64,000 bases of DNA from F23-B02 sp963650165 (lineage in GTDB: Bacteria > Bacillota > Clostridia > Oscillospirales > Oscillospiraceae): NCBI GenBank assembly GCA_963650165.1, contig CAVJKX010000002.1:62001-126000 (forward strand), in the 5' to 3' direction. The translations under genes were made by a program, and so were the position numbers. Below, piece by piece: positions 8,652 to 17,799 of this stretch. The first letter of the stretch is position 1. Each line of letters opens with the position of its first letter. The notes below the pieces were generated by a model. The model was given only the letters and a program-made list of their open reading frames with translations. It made no database searches and was not told where the DNA came from.

Positions 8652-8675
8652 TCGTGAATTATACCGAAATAAAGA

Positions 8676-8700
8676 CGGGAGCCCGCGCTTTGAGCTCCCG
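8676..8700 (-). terminator. Terminator of the padR-DUF2812 operon
   Basis: CGGGAGC/GCTCCCG stem located 8 bp after the stop at 8708, followed on the minus strand by TCTTTATTTC. Confidence 0.55.
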
Positions 8701-8707
8701 CCTTTGT

Positions 8708-9958
8708 CTATTTTGCACTTTTGAGGCAGTCTATATACTCCGGAATATGATCGTAAAAGTCGCTGTTTCCGTCGCAGTAAACATCCATGACCTTATTTTC
8801 ATATCTTATGACCAATCGGTTTATGCCGTACACATCGCGGCTGTCGCCTCTGTTATAGTATTGCCAGAACACCTCGGCTCCGTCTTCTTCATACTGCTCC
8901 TGACGATAGTACGGCACATTGCCGAGTCCATATCCCATAAGCCTTACTCTTGACAGCTCGTTCATGCTGATGAGTATGCTATTGTCGTACTCCGCCTTGA
9001 TGAAAGCCATGCGTTTGGAGAAATAGTCCTTTGCGATCAGCGCCGTGGGAGCTTCACGGTACTCTGCACTGTATTGCAGGATGCCGCTCAGCTGCCCGTC
9101 AGAGTCTCTCAGGTCCTTTGCCTGAGACAACACGATCTTCTTTGTCAGGAATGCGTCTGCCGTCTCGAAAACTTCCGTTCTTCTGTCATAAGTACCGAGC
9201 TGTATGACCTCCTCCGCCGTGGGGATGCCGATACCGGATACGTCGTCGGGCAGCAGTCTCAGGTTCGGCGCAGTTACGGGGCATAGCCAGTGTACGATCC
9301 ATACGACGGCAAGCGGCAGGCCTATTGCCGTTATAACATATCCTGCCGCCGCCCGTGAGCCCGGCTCCGCTGCCGAGGGCGCGGCCTCTGCGGCAAGACG
9401 CCTGAGCCTCAGCCATATCCTGAGCTGCACGGCCGCTTCCGTCAGCAGGAGCAGAGCCATGACGATAACGAGCACTGCGTATACTGCCTTGATATTCAGC
9501 AGGAAATCCAGCATATCTTCGCCGTACTGCCACATTGAGCCTAAAAACGGCGTAAGCTGCGTGCACAGCGCCATGACGAGAAAGATAAGCGCCATAAACA
9601 GATGCTCTCGTGCGAGCTTTTTAAGCGGCTTAACGAGAAGCTCCGGTTCCGTGTATAGCTCGGCCGCATCGGGGTCGTCGGTGCAGACGACTACGAAATC
9701 GTTTTTGTAATCGCCGACGACCTGCCAGCCGCTGTGCTCGTAAAATTCTTTTTTGTCATCCGGAATGTCGCAGGCCGCGACATCGCAGAAGTCGAGGCGA
9801 TAGCGCATTTTCTTAGGCTCGCCCTTCTCAAATTTTGAAAACAAAATGCCGTCTTCTCTAAAAAACAGCCCCTTTTCGGCCATATCCTCAAGCCAGCGCT
9901 GCACGGCCGGGATATCTCCCGAGCCGAAGGGTACTATGCGTCTAACGTATCTTCCCAT
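8708..9958 (-). CDS. DUF2812-domain membrane protein
   Basis: 416 residues. An N-terminal DUF2812-like domain (VRRIVPFGSGDIPAVQRWLE, then GLFF..., YRLDF) covers about residues 1-110. Three hydrophobic helices follow (LFMALIFLVMALC, AVYALVIVMALLLL, YVITAIGLPLAVVWIVHW), then a C-terminal domain of about 170 residues. ATG at 9958 is preferred over one 27 bp upstream because GGAGGCGG lies just before it; it overlaps the padR stop by 17 bp. DUF2812 proteins regularly pair with PadR regulators in Firmicutes, and their function is unknown. A membrane sensor or stress function controlled by PadR is inference. Confidence 0.85.
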   Translation of the reverse strand: MGRYVRRIVPFGSGDIPAVQRWLEDMAEKGLFFREDGILFSKFEKGEPKKMRYRLDFCDVAACDIPDDKKEFYEHSGWQVVGDYKNDFVVVCTDDPDAAELYTEPELLVKPLKKLAREHLFMALIFLVMALCTQLTPFLGSMWQYGEDMLDFLLNIKAVYAVLVIVMALLLLTEAAVQLRIWLRLRRLAAEAAPSAAEPGSRAAAGYVITAIGLPLAVVWIVHWLCPVTAPNLRLLPDDVSGIGIPTAEEVIQLGTYDRRTEVFETADAFLTKKIVLSQAKDLRDSDGQLSGILQYSAEYREAPTALIAKDYFSKRMAFIKAEYDNSILISMNELSRVRLMGYGLGNVPYYRQEQYEEDGAEVFWQYYNRGDSRDVYGINRLVIRYENKVMDVYCDGNSDFYDHIPEYIDCLKSAK

Positions 9959-10268
9959 CTTTTTCCGCCTCCTTTGCGTCGTCAAGGCACAGTCTGAGCC
10001 GCACTAGCTCATCCTCATATGCCTTCTTCCCTATCGGCGTGAGCTCATATATCTTGCGCTTGCCCTCAACGCCGACATATTTTATAAGTCCCTCCTGTTC
10101 AAACTCCGAAAGCAGCGCATACAGCGTGCCCGGTCCGAGGTTTACCCGCCCCGCGCTGCGGCGGGCGATGCAGTCGCTTATATCTATGCCGCATTTCGGG
10201 CCGCCGAGCAGCGACATGAGCAGGTAAAACATCGGCTCTGTCAATGTCGAAAACTTTTTCCTTGCCAC
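9942..10268 (-). CDS. PadR-family transcriptional regulator
   Basis: 108 residues, a small PadR (winged helix plus one dimer helix). Family motifs are FYLLMSLLGGPKCGIDI, GRVNLGPGTLYALL, LIKYVGVEGKRKIYELT and GKKAYEDE. I choose the GTG at 10268: GGGAGGTGA lies 7 bp upstream and the product then has standard length. Upstream in-frame starts run through the operator region. A textbook promoter (TTGACA-17-TATACT) contains the dyad ATATCGA-TAT-TCGATAT in its spacer, so it is very probably autorepressed. The downstream DUF2812 gene is translationally coupled. Confidence 0.9.
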   Translation of the reverse strand: MARKKFSTLTEPMFYLLMSLLGGPKCGIDISDCIARRSAGRVNLGPGTLYALLSEFEQEGLIKYVGVEGKRKIYELTPIGKKAYEDELVRLRLCLDDAKEAEKDGKIR

Positions 10269-10283
10269 CGGCTCACCTCCCAT

Positions 10284-10336
10284 ATATCGATATTCGATGT
10301 TGCTTACAGTATATATCGATATTCGATATTTGTCAA
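10284..10336 (-). promoter_or_regulatory. padR promoter with two PadR operator-like dyads
   Basis: -35 TTGACA (10331-10336) and -10 TATACT (10308-10313) on the minus strand, 17-bp spacer. Dyad ATATCGA-TAT-TCGATAT at 10313-10329 fills the spacer. A second near-copy (last two bases differ) at 10284-10300 lies between the -10 and the ribosome-binding site. Confidence 0.75.
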
Positions 10337-10349
10337 GCTTGTTTTTTCC

Positions 10350-10378
10350 TTGACTAAATACAATATGTATATTAAAAT
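10350..10378 (+). promoter_or_regulatory. Promoter of the iron alcohol dehydrogenase
   Basis: TTGACT (10350-10355), 17-bp spacer, TAAAAT (10373-10378), 33 bp before the ATG. It lies back-to-back with the padR promoter. Confidence 0.65.
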
Positions 10379-10411
10379 ATGTGTATCTAACGTTGGGAGG
10401 AATTACAGCAT

Positions 10412-11623
10412 ATGGATGCAATAAAAAATGCATATTATCGCTCGTTTCAGGCAGTTTTTAATGTCGGCGCGCGCGCGCTGCCGTGGCATAAGCCCAAAAC
10501 CGTCGTGGGGGCAGGCTCGCTGAAGAAAGTCGGAAAGCTTTTTAAGAGAAAGCACGTCAAAAAGGTCATGATCGTAACGGGCCGCACGGTCGGCAAAACG
10601 ATCGCGCCCATAGCAAAGGCGGCGCTGGACAAGGCCGGTATCGCCTATGAGCATTATTCCGACGTGTCCGCGAACCCGACCGTCACCGTCGTAGACGAGA
10701 TACAGAAGCTGTACCTCGAGACCGGCTGCCAGGGCTTCCTCGCCATAGGCGGCGGCTCTCCGATGGACGCGGCAAAGGGTGCTGCGGCACGAGTCGTTCA
10801 TCCGGACGTGCCGGTTAACAAAATGGCCGGACTTCTGCGCGTAAGGCACAAGATACCCACCTTCGTCGCCGTTCCGACGACGGCGGGCACAGGCTCCGAG
10901 ACGACGATAGCCGCGGTCATCACCGATCCCGAGACGCATCACAAGTATGCGATAATGGATCTGTGCCTGATACCCAGGTACGCGATACTCGACCCCGAGC
11001 TTACGCGCGATCTTCCGCAGAAAACCACCTCGACGACAGGCATGGACGCTCTGACCCACGCCGTTGAGGCATATATCTGCTGGACCTACAACACCAAGGA
11101 GTCGCTCCGTCTGGCCGAGGAGGCGACGGTGCTGATATTCAAATACCTTGAGCGCGCATACAATAACGGCAACGATATGGAAGCCCGTCAGCAGATGCTC
11201 ACGGCGGCCTTCAAGGCCGGCTTTGCCTTCACCCGTGCAGGTGTCGGCAACGTGCACGCGATAGCGCACACACTCGGCGGACTGTACAACACTCCGCACG
11301 GCCTTGCAAACGCGGTCATTCTTCCGATCGTCCTTGAGGACTACGGCGAGGCGGTTTATGAAAAGCTCGCGCATCTGGCGGAGCTCACCGGCGTCAGGAC
11401 CGACGGCAGCGACGAGGAAAAGGCAAAGGCATTTATAGCCGAGATCCGCGCCATGAATAAGCGCATGAACATCCCCTCCGGCTTTGACTTCATCAAGGAA
11501 AAGGATATTCATCAGATGTGCGTCTGGGCAATGGAGGAGGCAAACCCCGTCTACCCCGTTCCCGTTATCTACAACGAGGCGCGCTTTACCAAGGTCATTC
11601 ACCGCATAATCGCGGAGGCCTGA
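10412..11623 (+). CDS. Iron-containing alcohol dehydrogenase
   Basis: 403 residues, group III metal-dependent ADH. The cofactor-binding region has AIGGGSPMDAAKG and TTAGTGSETT. The metal site is represented by DALTHAVEAYI, HAIAHTLGG and NTPHGLANAV, with the His residues in place. Such enzymes reduce aldehydes or ketones (butyraldehyde, acetaldehyde, 1,3-propanediol type) with NAD(P)H; the substrate is not deducible. ATG at 10412 is preceded by GGGAGGAAT. It has its own promoter and a terminator at 11636, so it is monocistronic. It is divergent from padR, but the dyads sit on the padR side, so shared control is uncertain. Confidence 0.92.
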   Translation: MDAIKNAYYRSFQAVFNVGARALPWHKPKTVVGAGSLKKVGKLFKRKHVKKVMIVTGRTVGKTIAPIAKAALDKAGIAYEHYSDVSANPTVTVVDEIQKLYLETGCQGFLAIGGGSPMDAAKGAAARVVHPDVPVNKMAGLLRVRHKIPTFVAVPTTAGTGSETTIAAVITDPETHHKYAIMDLCLIPRYAILDPELTRDLPQKTTSTTGMDALTHAVEAYICWTYNTKESLRLAEEATVLIFKYLERAYNNGNDMEARQQMLTAAFKAGFAFTRAGVGNVHAIAHTLGGLYNTPHGLANAVILPIVLEDYGEAVYEKLAHLAELTGVRTDGSDEEKAKAFIAEIRAMNKRMNIPSGFDFIKEKDIHQMCVWAMEEANPVYPVPVIYNEARFTKVIHRIIAEA

Positions 11624-11635
11624 CAAAAAAATTTT

Positions 11636-11662
11636 AAAGCCGTTTGCATTGCAGACGGCTTT
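11636..11662 (+). terminator. Terminator after alcohol dehydrogenase
   Basis: AAAGCCGT...ACGGCTTT stem with a loop of about 10 nt, 12 bp after the stop codon. Confidence 0.65.
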
Positions 11663-11701
11663 ACTTTATGGTACTGTAAAAGAAAAAATCTGAGGTGACA
11701 C

Positions 11702-12616
11702 ATGGAACTTCTCTACGCACTTGAAAAAATACGCACGCCGTTTCTCGACACCGTGATGAGTATCGTTACGAATCTCGGCGGAGAGGCCGGTTTTATCGCG
11801 GCGGCAATAATCGTGTTCTGGTGCATTAACAAAAGCTGCGGCTACTACATGATGACCGTGGGCTTTGCCGGCACCATCATAAACCAGTTTTTAAAGCTGT
11901 GGTTCCGCATACCGCGCCCCTGGGTGAAAGACCCCGATTTCACCATCGTCGAAAGCGCACGCGCCGATGCCGGAGGCTACTCCTTCCCCAGCGGACACAC
12001 GCAGAACGCCTTTGCCGTGTTCGGCGCACCTGCAAGATTTTATAAAAGCACGGCTCTGAGGATAGCCTTCATCCTGTGCATCGCGCTGACGGCGTTCTCG
12101 CGCATGTATCTCGGAGTTCACACCCCGCTGGACGTAGGCGTGTCGCTCATAGTCGGAACGGTGCTCGTTTTCGTGATCTATCCCTTCTTCCGCAACATGG
12201 ACAGCGATCCGAAAAAGGTTTACATAATATTTGCGATATTTATCGTGATGGCCGCGGCCTTCGTCGCCTTCGTCGAGCTGTATGACTTTCCCGCCGACGT
12301 TGACGCCGACAATTACGCGGAGGGGCTCAAGAATGCATATATGATGCTGTTCTGCGCGGTCGGACTGCTGCTGACGTTCTATATCGACACGAAATATATC
12401 CGCTTCCCCACGCAGGCCGTTTGGTGGGCACAGATAATAAAGGTCGCCGCCGGACTCGGCATACTGCTTGCACTCAAGGCCGTGCTCAAGGCTCCGCTGC
12501 TCGCACTCTTCGGAGGGCACTGCGTGGCCCACGGCGTGCGCTATTTCATCGTCATCCTCTTTGCCGGTATCGTCTGGCCGATGACGTTTAAATACTTTGC
12601 AAGGCTCGGCAAATAA
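11702..12616 (+). CDS. PAP2-family membrane phosphatase
   Basis: 304 residues. Integral membrane lipid/undecaprenyl-phosphate phosphatase type. The three PAP2 signature blocks are KLWFRIPRP (KxxxxxxRP), YSFPSGHT (PSGH) and SRMYLGVHTPLDV (SRxxxxxHxxxD), which form the phosphatase active site. There are about eight hydrophobic segments, with extra C-terminal helices after the core. Substrates in the family include phosphatidic acid, diacylglycerol pyrophosphate and undecaprenyl pyrophosphate. TGAGGTGA precedes the ATG. It is followed by a strong bidirectional terminator. Confidence 0.9.
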   Translation: MELLYALEKIRTPFLDTVMSIVTNLGGEAGFIAAAIIVFWCINKSCGYYMMTVGFAGTIINQFLKLWFRIPRPWVKDPDFTIVESARADAGGYSFPSGHTQNAFAVFGAPARFYKSTALRIAFILCIALTAFSRMYLGVHTPLDVGVSLIVGTVLVFVIYPFFRNMDSDPKKVYIIFAIFIVMAAAFVAFVELYDFPADVDADNYAEGLKNAYMMLFCAVGLLLTFYIDTKYIRFPTQAVWWAQIIKVAAGLGILLALKAVLKAPLLALFGGHCVAHGVRYFIVILFAGIVWPMTFKYFARLGK

Positions 12617-12617
12617 C

Positions 12618-12646
12618 AAAAAGCTCCCCCGGAGGGGAGCTTTTTT
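12618..12646. terminator. Bidirectional terminator (PAP2 / Ser-Thr kinase)
   Basis: AAAAAGCTCCCC-CGGA-GGGGAGCTTTTT between convergent genes. Confidence 0.85.
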
Positions 12647-12647
12647 C

Positions 12648-14450
12648 TTATCCGAACAGGCTTATTCTTACGGTGTAGGTTACGGTTTTACCGTCGTATG
12701 TGACGGTCGCGTCACGGTTGCCGAGGCCCGTCATGTCGCACTCGACGCTGTATTCCTCGGGATCTGTTATGCGCTTTGCCGAGCCGTTATTGTAATAGGC
12801 TCTGAGCACGAGCCCGGTCGTATCGAGCTCCTCGCCGACGGTGTACACCGTCTTGACGGGCATTTCCTCGATCGTGAGCTCCGTTACCTTGGGGCGCTCG
12901 ACTAAAACGGTGCACTGATCGTACACCTCCATCTTATCCTTGACGTAGACCATAACGGTGGCTGAGCCCTCGCTGACGGCCTTCAGCTTGCCGTCCTGCG
13001 TTACGGTGACAATAGAGGTATCGCTGCTCTTCCAGACATACTCCGGCTCATCCTGCCCGGCGGAGGGCTCGGGCGTGCAGCTTACCTTGAGCTGTGCCTC
13101 ATCGTCAACGGTGAGCGTAAGGCTCGGGGAGCTGAGCATGACCGACTTCACGTCAAGCTTTTCAGGCTCCGGCGTCGCGGTCGGCGTGGGCTGAACGCTT
13201 GCCTCGGGCTTATCGTCCTTACCGGAGTCGCTGTTATTGCCCGACAGCGCAAAAACGATTATCGCGGTCGCCATCGCGGCGAGGATCAGGACAAGCGCAA
13301 GTATGTAGCCGAACATTGATTTTTTCGGTTTCGGCTCCGGCTCTGCCTGCCTGGGCGGAGCTTTTTTTGCCTGCGCTGTCTCGGGACGCGGCTTCGGCTT
13401 GGGCTGCGGTCTCGGCTCGCGCGGCGTTTCCGGTATATACTCCGGGCGCGGATCGGCCTTGAAGTCCTCGCGCACGGTAGCCTCGTCGCTGCCGTAGGAC
13501 ATCTGCACGGGCTCGGGCTCGGTTTTGCCCGATGCCGCGAGTGCAAGAGCGCGCTTAAACTCCGACGGTCCCGCATAGCGGTCGGCTATCTTATAGCTGC
13601 ACGCGGTCATGACAACCCTTCTGAGCGCGGCGCTGCCGTTTTTCGGCTGCGGCAGGCTCTCGCCTCTGAAGCGCCGTATCTGCGCGTCGCTTATCTGCTC
13701 TGCCGTCGGAGTCTGCGGCGGCATCGGAAGAAACGGGCCGCGGCGCTCGTTTAAGAGCCAATAGAGCACCATGCCCAGGGAGTATATATCCACCCTGTCG
13801 TCATAGCCCTTGCCCTTATAGACCTCGGGCGCCATGTACGAATACGTTCCGACCTTATCCGCCGAGGTGCGGATGGTCGATGCCTTGGCAACGCCGAAGT
13901 CGCCGAGCTTGAACACCCCGTAGCGGCTGACGAATATATTCTGCGGCTTTATATCGCGGTGGATTATATTGTTTTTGCGGCACTGCTCGAGCGCGGTGCA
14001 CATATCGCTGCCGAGCTTTATAACCTTCTCGGCCGTCATGCCGTTTTCGCGGACATAGTCCGGCAGGGACTGCAGAAGCTCCATGCGGATATAAATATCC
14101 CAGCCCAGATCGTTTTCGTGCGGGATTATCATCTGATCCTCGCAGTTGACGATATTCGGGTGTCCGCGCAGATCGCCGAGCAGACGGTACTCGTTGCTGA
14201 TCTCCTCGACCTTTTCGCGGAGCTTTGCGCGCATGGCAAACTCGCTCATCGTGCCGAGCATTTCGTCGTACTCCTTCTGAGTACCGGGAACGCTTATCAC
14301 CTTGAGCGCACAGTGAAAGTCGCCGCCGTATTCATCTTTTTTCTTTACCTCATACACCTTGCCGGAGCTGCCGCTGCCTATGCAGCGCACTATCTCCCAG
14401 CCGGGCAGCGATGATTGCAAATTCTCCATATCATGCATTCCTGATAACAT
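12648..14450 (-). CDS. Membrane Ser/Thr protein kinase with extracellular Ig-like (Big) domains
   Basis: 600 residues. Cytoplasmic Hanks-type kinase domain: Gly-rich loop GSGSSG (25-30), ATP-binding Lys50, HRDIKPQN (Asp166), DFG (184-186), then MAPEVY and DIYSLG. A Pro-rich linker (about 330-370) leads to a single transmembrane helix (about 378-402). Outside are a Thr/Pro linker, a Big_2-like Ig repeat and a second Big_3-like domain at the C-terminus. PASTA repeats of PrkC/StkP are absent, so the ligand is unlikely to be muropeptide by the usual route. Start uncertain: MLSG, or Met5/Met8 closer to AGGA. A TTGACA-17-TATATT promoter lies at 14469-14497, touching the end of the upstream permease gene. 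Confidence 0.9.
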   Translation of the reverse strand: MLSGMHDMENLQSSLPGWEIVRCIGSGSSGKVYEVKKKDEYGGDFHCALKVISVPGTQKEYDEMLGTMSEFAMRAKLREKVEEISNEYRLLGDLRGHPNIVNCEDQMIIPHENDLGWDIYIRMELLQSLPDYVRENGMTAEKVIKLGSDMCTALEQCRKNNIIHRDIKPQNIFVSRYGVFKLGDFGVAKASTIRTSADKVGTYSYMAPEVYKGKGYDDRVDIYSLGMVLYWLLNERRGPFLPMPPQTPTAEQISDAQIRRFRGESLPQPKNGSAALRRVVMTACSYKIADRYAGPSEFKRALALAASGKTEPEPVQMSYGSDEATVREDFKADPRPEYIPETPREPRPQPKPKPRPETAQAKKAPPRQAEPEPKPKKSMFGYILALVLILAAMATAIIVFALSGNNSDSGKDDKPEASVQPTPTATPEPEKLDVKSVMLSSPSLTLTVDDEAQLKVSCTPEPSAGQDEPEYVWKSSDTSIVTVTQDGKLKAVSEGSATVMVYVKDKMEVYDQCTVLVERPKVTELTIEEMPVKTVYTVGEELDTTGLVLRAYYNNGSAKRITDPEEYSVECDMTGLGNRDATVTYDGKTVTYTVRISLFG

Positions 14451-14468
14451 ATTAATTAGTCACCTTTA

Positions 14469-14497
14469 AATATAATATATTCACCGCCGATTGTCAA
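14469..14497 (-). promoter_or_regulatory. Promoter of the Ser/Thr kinase gene
   Basis: Minus-strand TTGACA (14492-14497), 17-bp spacer, TATATT (14469-14474), directly after the permease stop codon. Confidence 0.65.
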
Positions 14498-14498
14498 A

Positions 14499-17400
14499 TT
14501 ACTCTATTGATTTCAGTGCGCCTGCCATATCGATATTGTCTATCCTGCGGCGCATGATGGCGTTGACAATGGCGGCAAACACGAAGGTTATGACGATCGA
14601 CACGGCAAAGCTCAAAAAGCTTATGTGCGGCTTGAAGTACATCATATCGACCTTTATCGCGTTCATGACAAAGGCGTGCAGCGCAACGCCGAGACCGAGG
14701 CCGAACACCGCGCCCGCTCCGGTAAGGATGAGGTTTTCGCGGAAAACATACTGCGCCGCCTCCTTCGGGTAGAAGCCGAGGACCTTGATCGTCGCAATTT
14801 CGCGTATGCGCTCGGAAATATTTATGTTCGTGAGGTTATACAGAACGATAAACGCCAGAAGTCCGGCGCAGAGGATTATCGCGGCGACGACGACCAGAAG
14901 TCCGTCCATCATGCTGCTCATGCGCGCCTTTGTATCGACGCTCAGCGTCACGCCTCTCACGCCGTCAACGCTGTTTGCGATGGCTGCGGCGCAGGCGCTC
15001 ACGTCCTCCCCGTCAGGCGCATTTGCAAGAGCCGACTTATACACCGGCTCCTCGCCGAGCTGTTCCTCATACGTCTCCGGCGAAATGAACACAAAGCTGT
15101 CCACATAATTGTCAAACAGGGCGCTTACCGTTACGGTCAGCACCTTTTTCTCGGCCGTCGTCAGCTTTATCTCGTCGCCGACCCCGACGCCGCCGAGCTG
15201 ACGGGCAAGGTTATAGTTTATGATCGCCTCGTTTTTGCCGGGATAGTCGACCGGGTCTCCGTCATAGGCAAGGTCTATGAATTTATACAGCCCCTTGCCG
15301 TCGGACACGGTGAGCGTTGCGCTCTTGACCGGGCCGCCGCCGTCGACCTCCGCGAGGCCGCGGTAGAGGAATATCGCATCCTTCACGTTATCGCCCGCAT
15401 CGCGGAAAAATATCTCCTGCTCCTCGTCGTTCATGTCATAGGCCATGGTGAGCTCATAGTCATAGAGGATTATATCGTCATACTGCCGCGTCACGACGTT
15501 CTGGATCGTATCGTTGAGGCCGAGCGCCGTCAAAACGAGCGCCGTGCAGCCGCCGATGCCGAGGAGCATCATGAATATGCGCTTTTTATAGCGCATGATG
15601 TTCCGCGCCGATACCTTCTGCATGAAGCTCATATCGTTCCACACGGCCGGTATGCGCTCGAGCAATATTCTCTTGCCGGCCTCCGGCGCTTTGGGGCGGA
15701 TGAGCTCTGCCGGCACGCTTCGGAGCTCCTTTGCGCAGCAGTACCATGTTACTATCACCGTAACGGCGAGGTTTGCGGCCGTTATTCCGATAGCAAGCGG
15801 CCAGTCCATCGTAAAGGTAAGGCCCGAGAGGTTATATATAAGCCCATAGCCGAACCACACGATCGCCGGAAACGCTATGCTGCCGACCGCTATGCCGAAC
15901 ACGCAGCCGAGCACCGTGGCGCTGCCGGAATAGAGCATGTACTTGCTCATAACAGCGCCCGAGGAATAGCCGAGCGCCTTCATGATGCCGATTTGGGTGC
16001 GCTGATCGTCGATCATTCGCGTCATCGTCGTAAGGCACACAAGAGCCGCGACGAGGAAGAAGAACACCGGGAACACGGCCGCAACGCTCTGGACGACGTT
16101 CGTGTCGCTCTCAAAGCAGACGTAGCCCGCGTTAGTATCGCGGTCAAGGACATATGTATCGGCATGGTTTATGTTTTTTATCTGCTTTTCGGCGGCATCA
16201 AGCTCTGATGCCCCCTTGTCGAGCTCGGCCTTGGCACTGTCAAGCTGCGCCTTGCCGGATGCAAGCTCCTTTTCGGCCTCGGCAAAGCCCTGCTCGGCCT
16301 CCGCCTTGCCCTGCTCGTACTGCTTTTTTGCGGCTTCTATCTGCGCGCCGCCGCTGCTTATCATCTCGCGCGCCTGATCGAGCTGCGCCTGTCCCTCGGC
16401 TATCTGCGCATAGCCCGAATCGAGCTGCGCCTTTGCGTCCTCAAGCTGCCTGCGGTACGGCTCAAGCTCGGCATCGACCTCGGCCTTCTTTTCCTTATGC
16501 GCTTCAAGGCGCTCATTGCACAGCGCGATCTCGCCGTTTAAAACGCTTATGCGATTGTTCGCCGACTGTATTCTGCGCTCTATGAGCCTCGCCTTCAGAT
16601 TTGCGCCGTTTGCCTGAGCGGCCGCGAGCTCCGTATTCAGGCTCTCGATCTCGGCGTTCTGTGCCTCTATATCGCTCTGCTTTTCGCTGATGCGGTTTTC
16701 GTAATAGCTTATCTGTTCATTTACCGTGCCGTAGGCGAGCGCCGACCGGGCGTTGAACTGCCGCAGGCCGGATTCGTACTCGGCCTGTCCCTTGTCAAGC
16801 TCCGCCTTCGCCGCGTCGAGCTCTGCCTGCTTCTGCTCGAGGACGGAGGAGTCGGCCATCATGCTCTCGGCCTCCTCTATCTGCTTACGCGCCTTTTCGA
16901 GCTCTGCCTCGGTCTCGCTTTTTTTCTGCGTATAGGCGGCATAGCCGCTGTCATACTCGGCCTTCGCAGCGTCGTACTGCGCCTTGCCCTCCTCATACTG
17001 CGCCTTCGCCTCGTCCAGCTGCGACATGGCATCGCCAATGATGCTCTCGCGCCGCACGACCGCACGCTCTGCCATGAGCGTTTCGAGCGGCTCAACGTAT
17101 TTTTCGCAGCTTTCGTCGTATTCGTCGGAGTATACATAGCCATCGGCATCGACGCAGACGTAGATATCCGTATAATAATCCGTCGAGAAGCCGTCGGCCG
17201 GAATATAGATATAGCCCTTGACGCTGCCGTTTCCGAGCGTGCTCGAGCCGCGCTCCATATTGATATACAGTACGCTGTCGGTCAGGCCGACGATCGTGTA
17301 TTCATCATAGGCAAAGGTGTCAAAGGTCTGCTCGCTGTTATCCTCAGAGAGCTTTACGGTGCTGCCGATATCGCTCTCGGAGTAGAGATTGGGGTCGGCA

Positions 17401-17795
17401 AGGCACTCGTTTGCTTTCTCCGGCATGCGGCCGGCCTTGAGCTCGATGAGGTTTACCTGCTCGGGTATGCTCTGCGCCATCATGATGAGGTTATCCTCTT
17501 CCGGCGTATTGAACAGGAAATCCGCGCCGACGGCGCCCTCGGCAAGCGTAACGCCGGAGAGCTTTTTCACCTCGGCAAGATCGTCGTCTGTCAGGCCGAG
17601 GGTGGAGACGAGGCGGAAATCGTAAAAATGCGTGCGATGCGTATAGTTATTGTACGTCTCCAGAAAGTCCGGCCGCGAAAGTCTGAGCCCGACAAACAGC
17701 CCGGCCCCCAGCGCAATGATCGCAAATATTGCAAGATAGCGCCCGAGGCTGCTCTTTATTTCCCTTTTTATAAGCTTAACGGTCGATCTGTTCAT
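14499..17795 (-). CDS. FtsX-like ABC permease with large extracellular coiled coil
   Basis: 1098 residues. N-terminal helix (about 20-40), an extracytoplasmic MacB-PCD-like domain, a heptad-rich coiled coil at about 250-540 full of KAQYDAAKAEYDSG-type repeats, then FtsX permease domains (TMs near 575-600 and further groups, the last at the C-terminus). This is the architecture of large clostridial FtsX permeases thought to move or regulate envelope factors rather than small solutes. It starts 4 bp after the stop of its ATPase gene (17800-18501), with which it forms a transporter operon. No terminator separates it from the downstream kinase, so read-through into that gene is possible. Confidence 0.9.
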   Translation of the reverse strand: MNRSTVKLIKREIKSSLGRYLAIFAIIALGAGLFVGLRLSRPDFLETYNNYTHRTHFYDFRLVSTLGLTDDDLAEVKKLSGVTLAEGAVGADFLFNTPEEDNLIMMAQSIPEQVNLIELKAGRMPEKANECLADPNLYSESDIGSTVKLSEDNSEQTFDTFAYDEYTIVGLTDSVLYINMERGSSTLGNGSVKGYIYIPADGFSTDYYTDIYVCVDADGYVYSDEYDESCEKYVEPLETLMAERAVVRRESIIGDAMSQLDEAKAQYEEGKAQYDAAKAEYDSGYAAYTQKKSETEAELEKARKQIEEAESMMADSSVLEQKQAELDAAKAELDKGQAEYESGLRQFNARSALAYGTVNEQISYYENRISEKQSDIEAQNAEIESLNTELAAAQANGANLKARLIERRIQSANNRISVLNGEIALCNERLEAHKEKKAEVDAELEPYRRQLEDAKAQLDSGYAQIAEGQAQLDQAREMISSGGAQIEAAKKQYEQGKAEAEQGFAEAEKELASGKAQLDSAKAELDKGASELDAAEKQIKNINHADTYVLDRDTNAGYVCFESDTNVVQSVAAVFPVFFFLVAALVCLTTMTRMIDDQRTQIGIMKALGYSSGAVMSKYMLYSGSATVLGCVFGIAVGSIAFPAIVWFGYGLIYNLSGLTFTMDWPLAIGITAANLAVTVIVTWYCCAKELRSVPAELIRPKAPEAGKRILLERIPAVWNDMSFMQKVSARNIMRYKKRIFMMLLGIGGCTALVLTALGLNDTIQNVVTRQYDDIILYDYELTMAYDMNDEEQEIFFRDAGDNVKDAIFLYRGLAEVDGGGPVKSATLTVSDGKGLYKFIDLAYDGDPVDYPGKNEAIINYNLARQLGGVGVGDEIKLTTAEKKVLTVTVSALFDNYVDSFVFISPETYEEQLGEEPVYKSALANAPDGEDVSACAAAIANSVDGVRGVTLSVDTKARMSSMMDGLLVVVAAIILCAGLLAFIVLYNLTNINISERIREIATIKVLGFYPKEAAQYVFRENLILTGAGAVFGLGLGVALHAFVMNAIKVDMMYFKPHISFLSFAVSIVITFVFAAIVNAIMRRRIDNIDMAGALKSIE

Positions 17796-17799
17796 CGCT

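Noticed and set aside
10403..11626. Minus-strand open frame of 407 codons antisense to the alcohol dehydrogenase
   Set aside because: Shadow of a gene with complete family motifs and a good promoter and ribosome-binding site.
14625..16208. Plus-strand open frame of 527 codons within the FtsX permease
   Set aside because: Antisense shadow with no start signal or motif.
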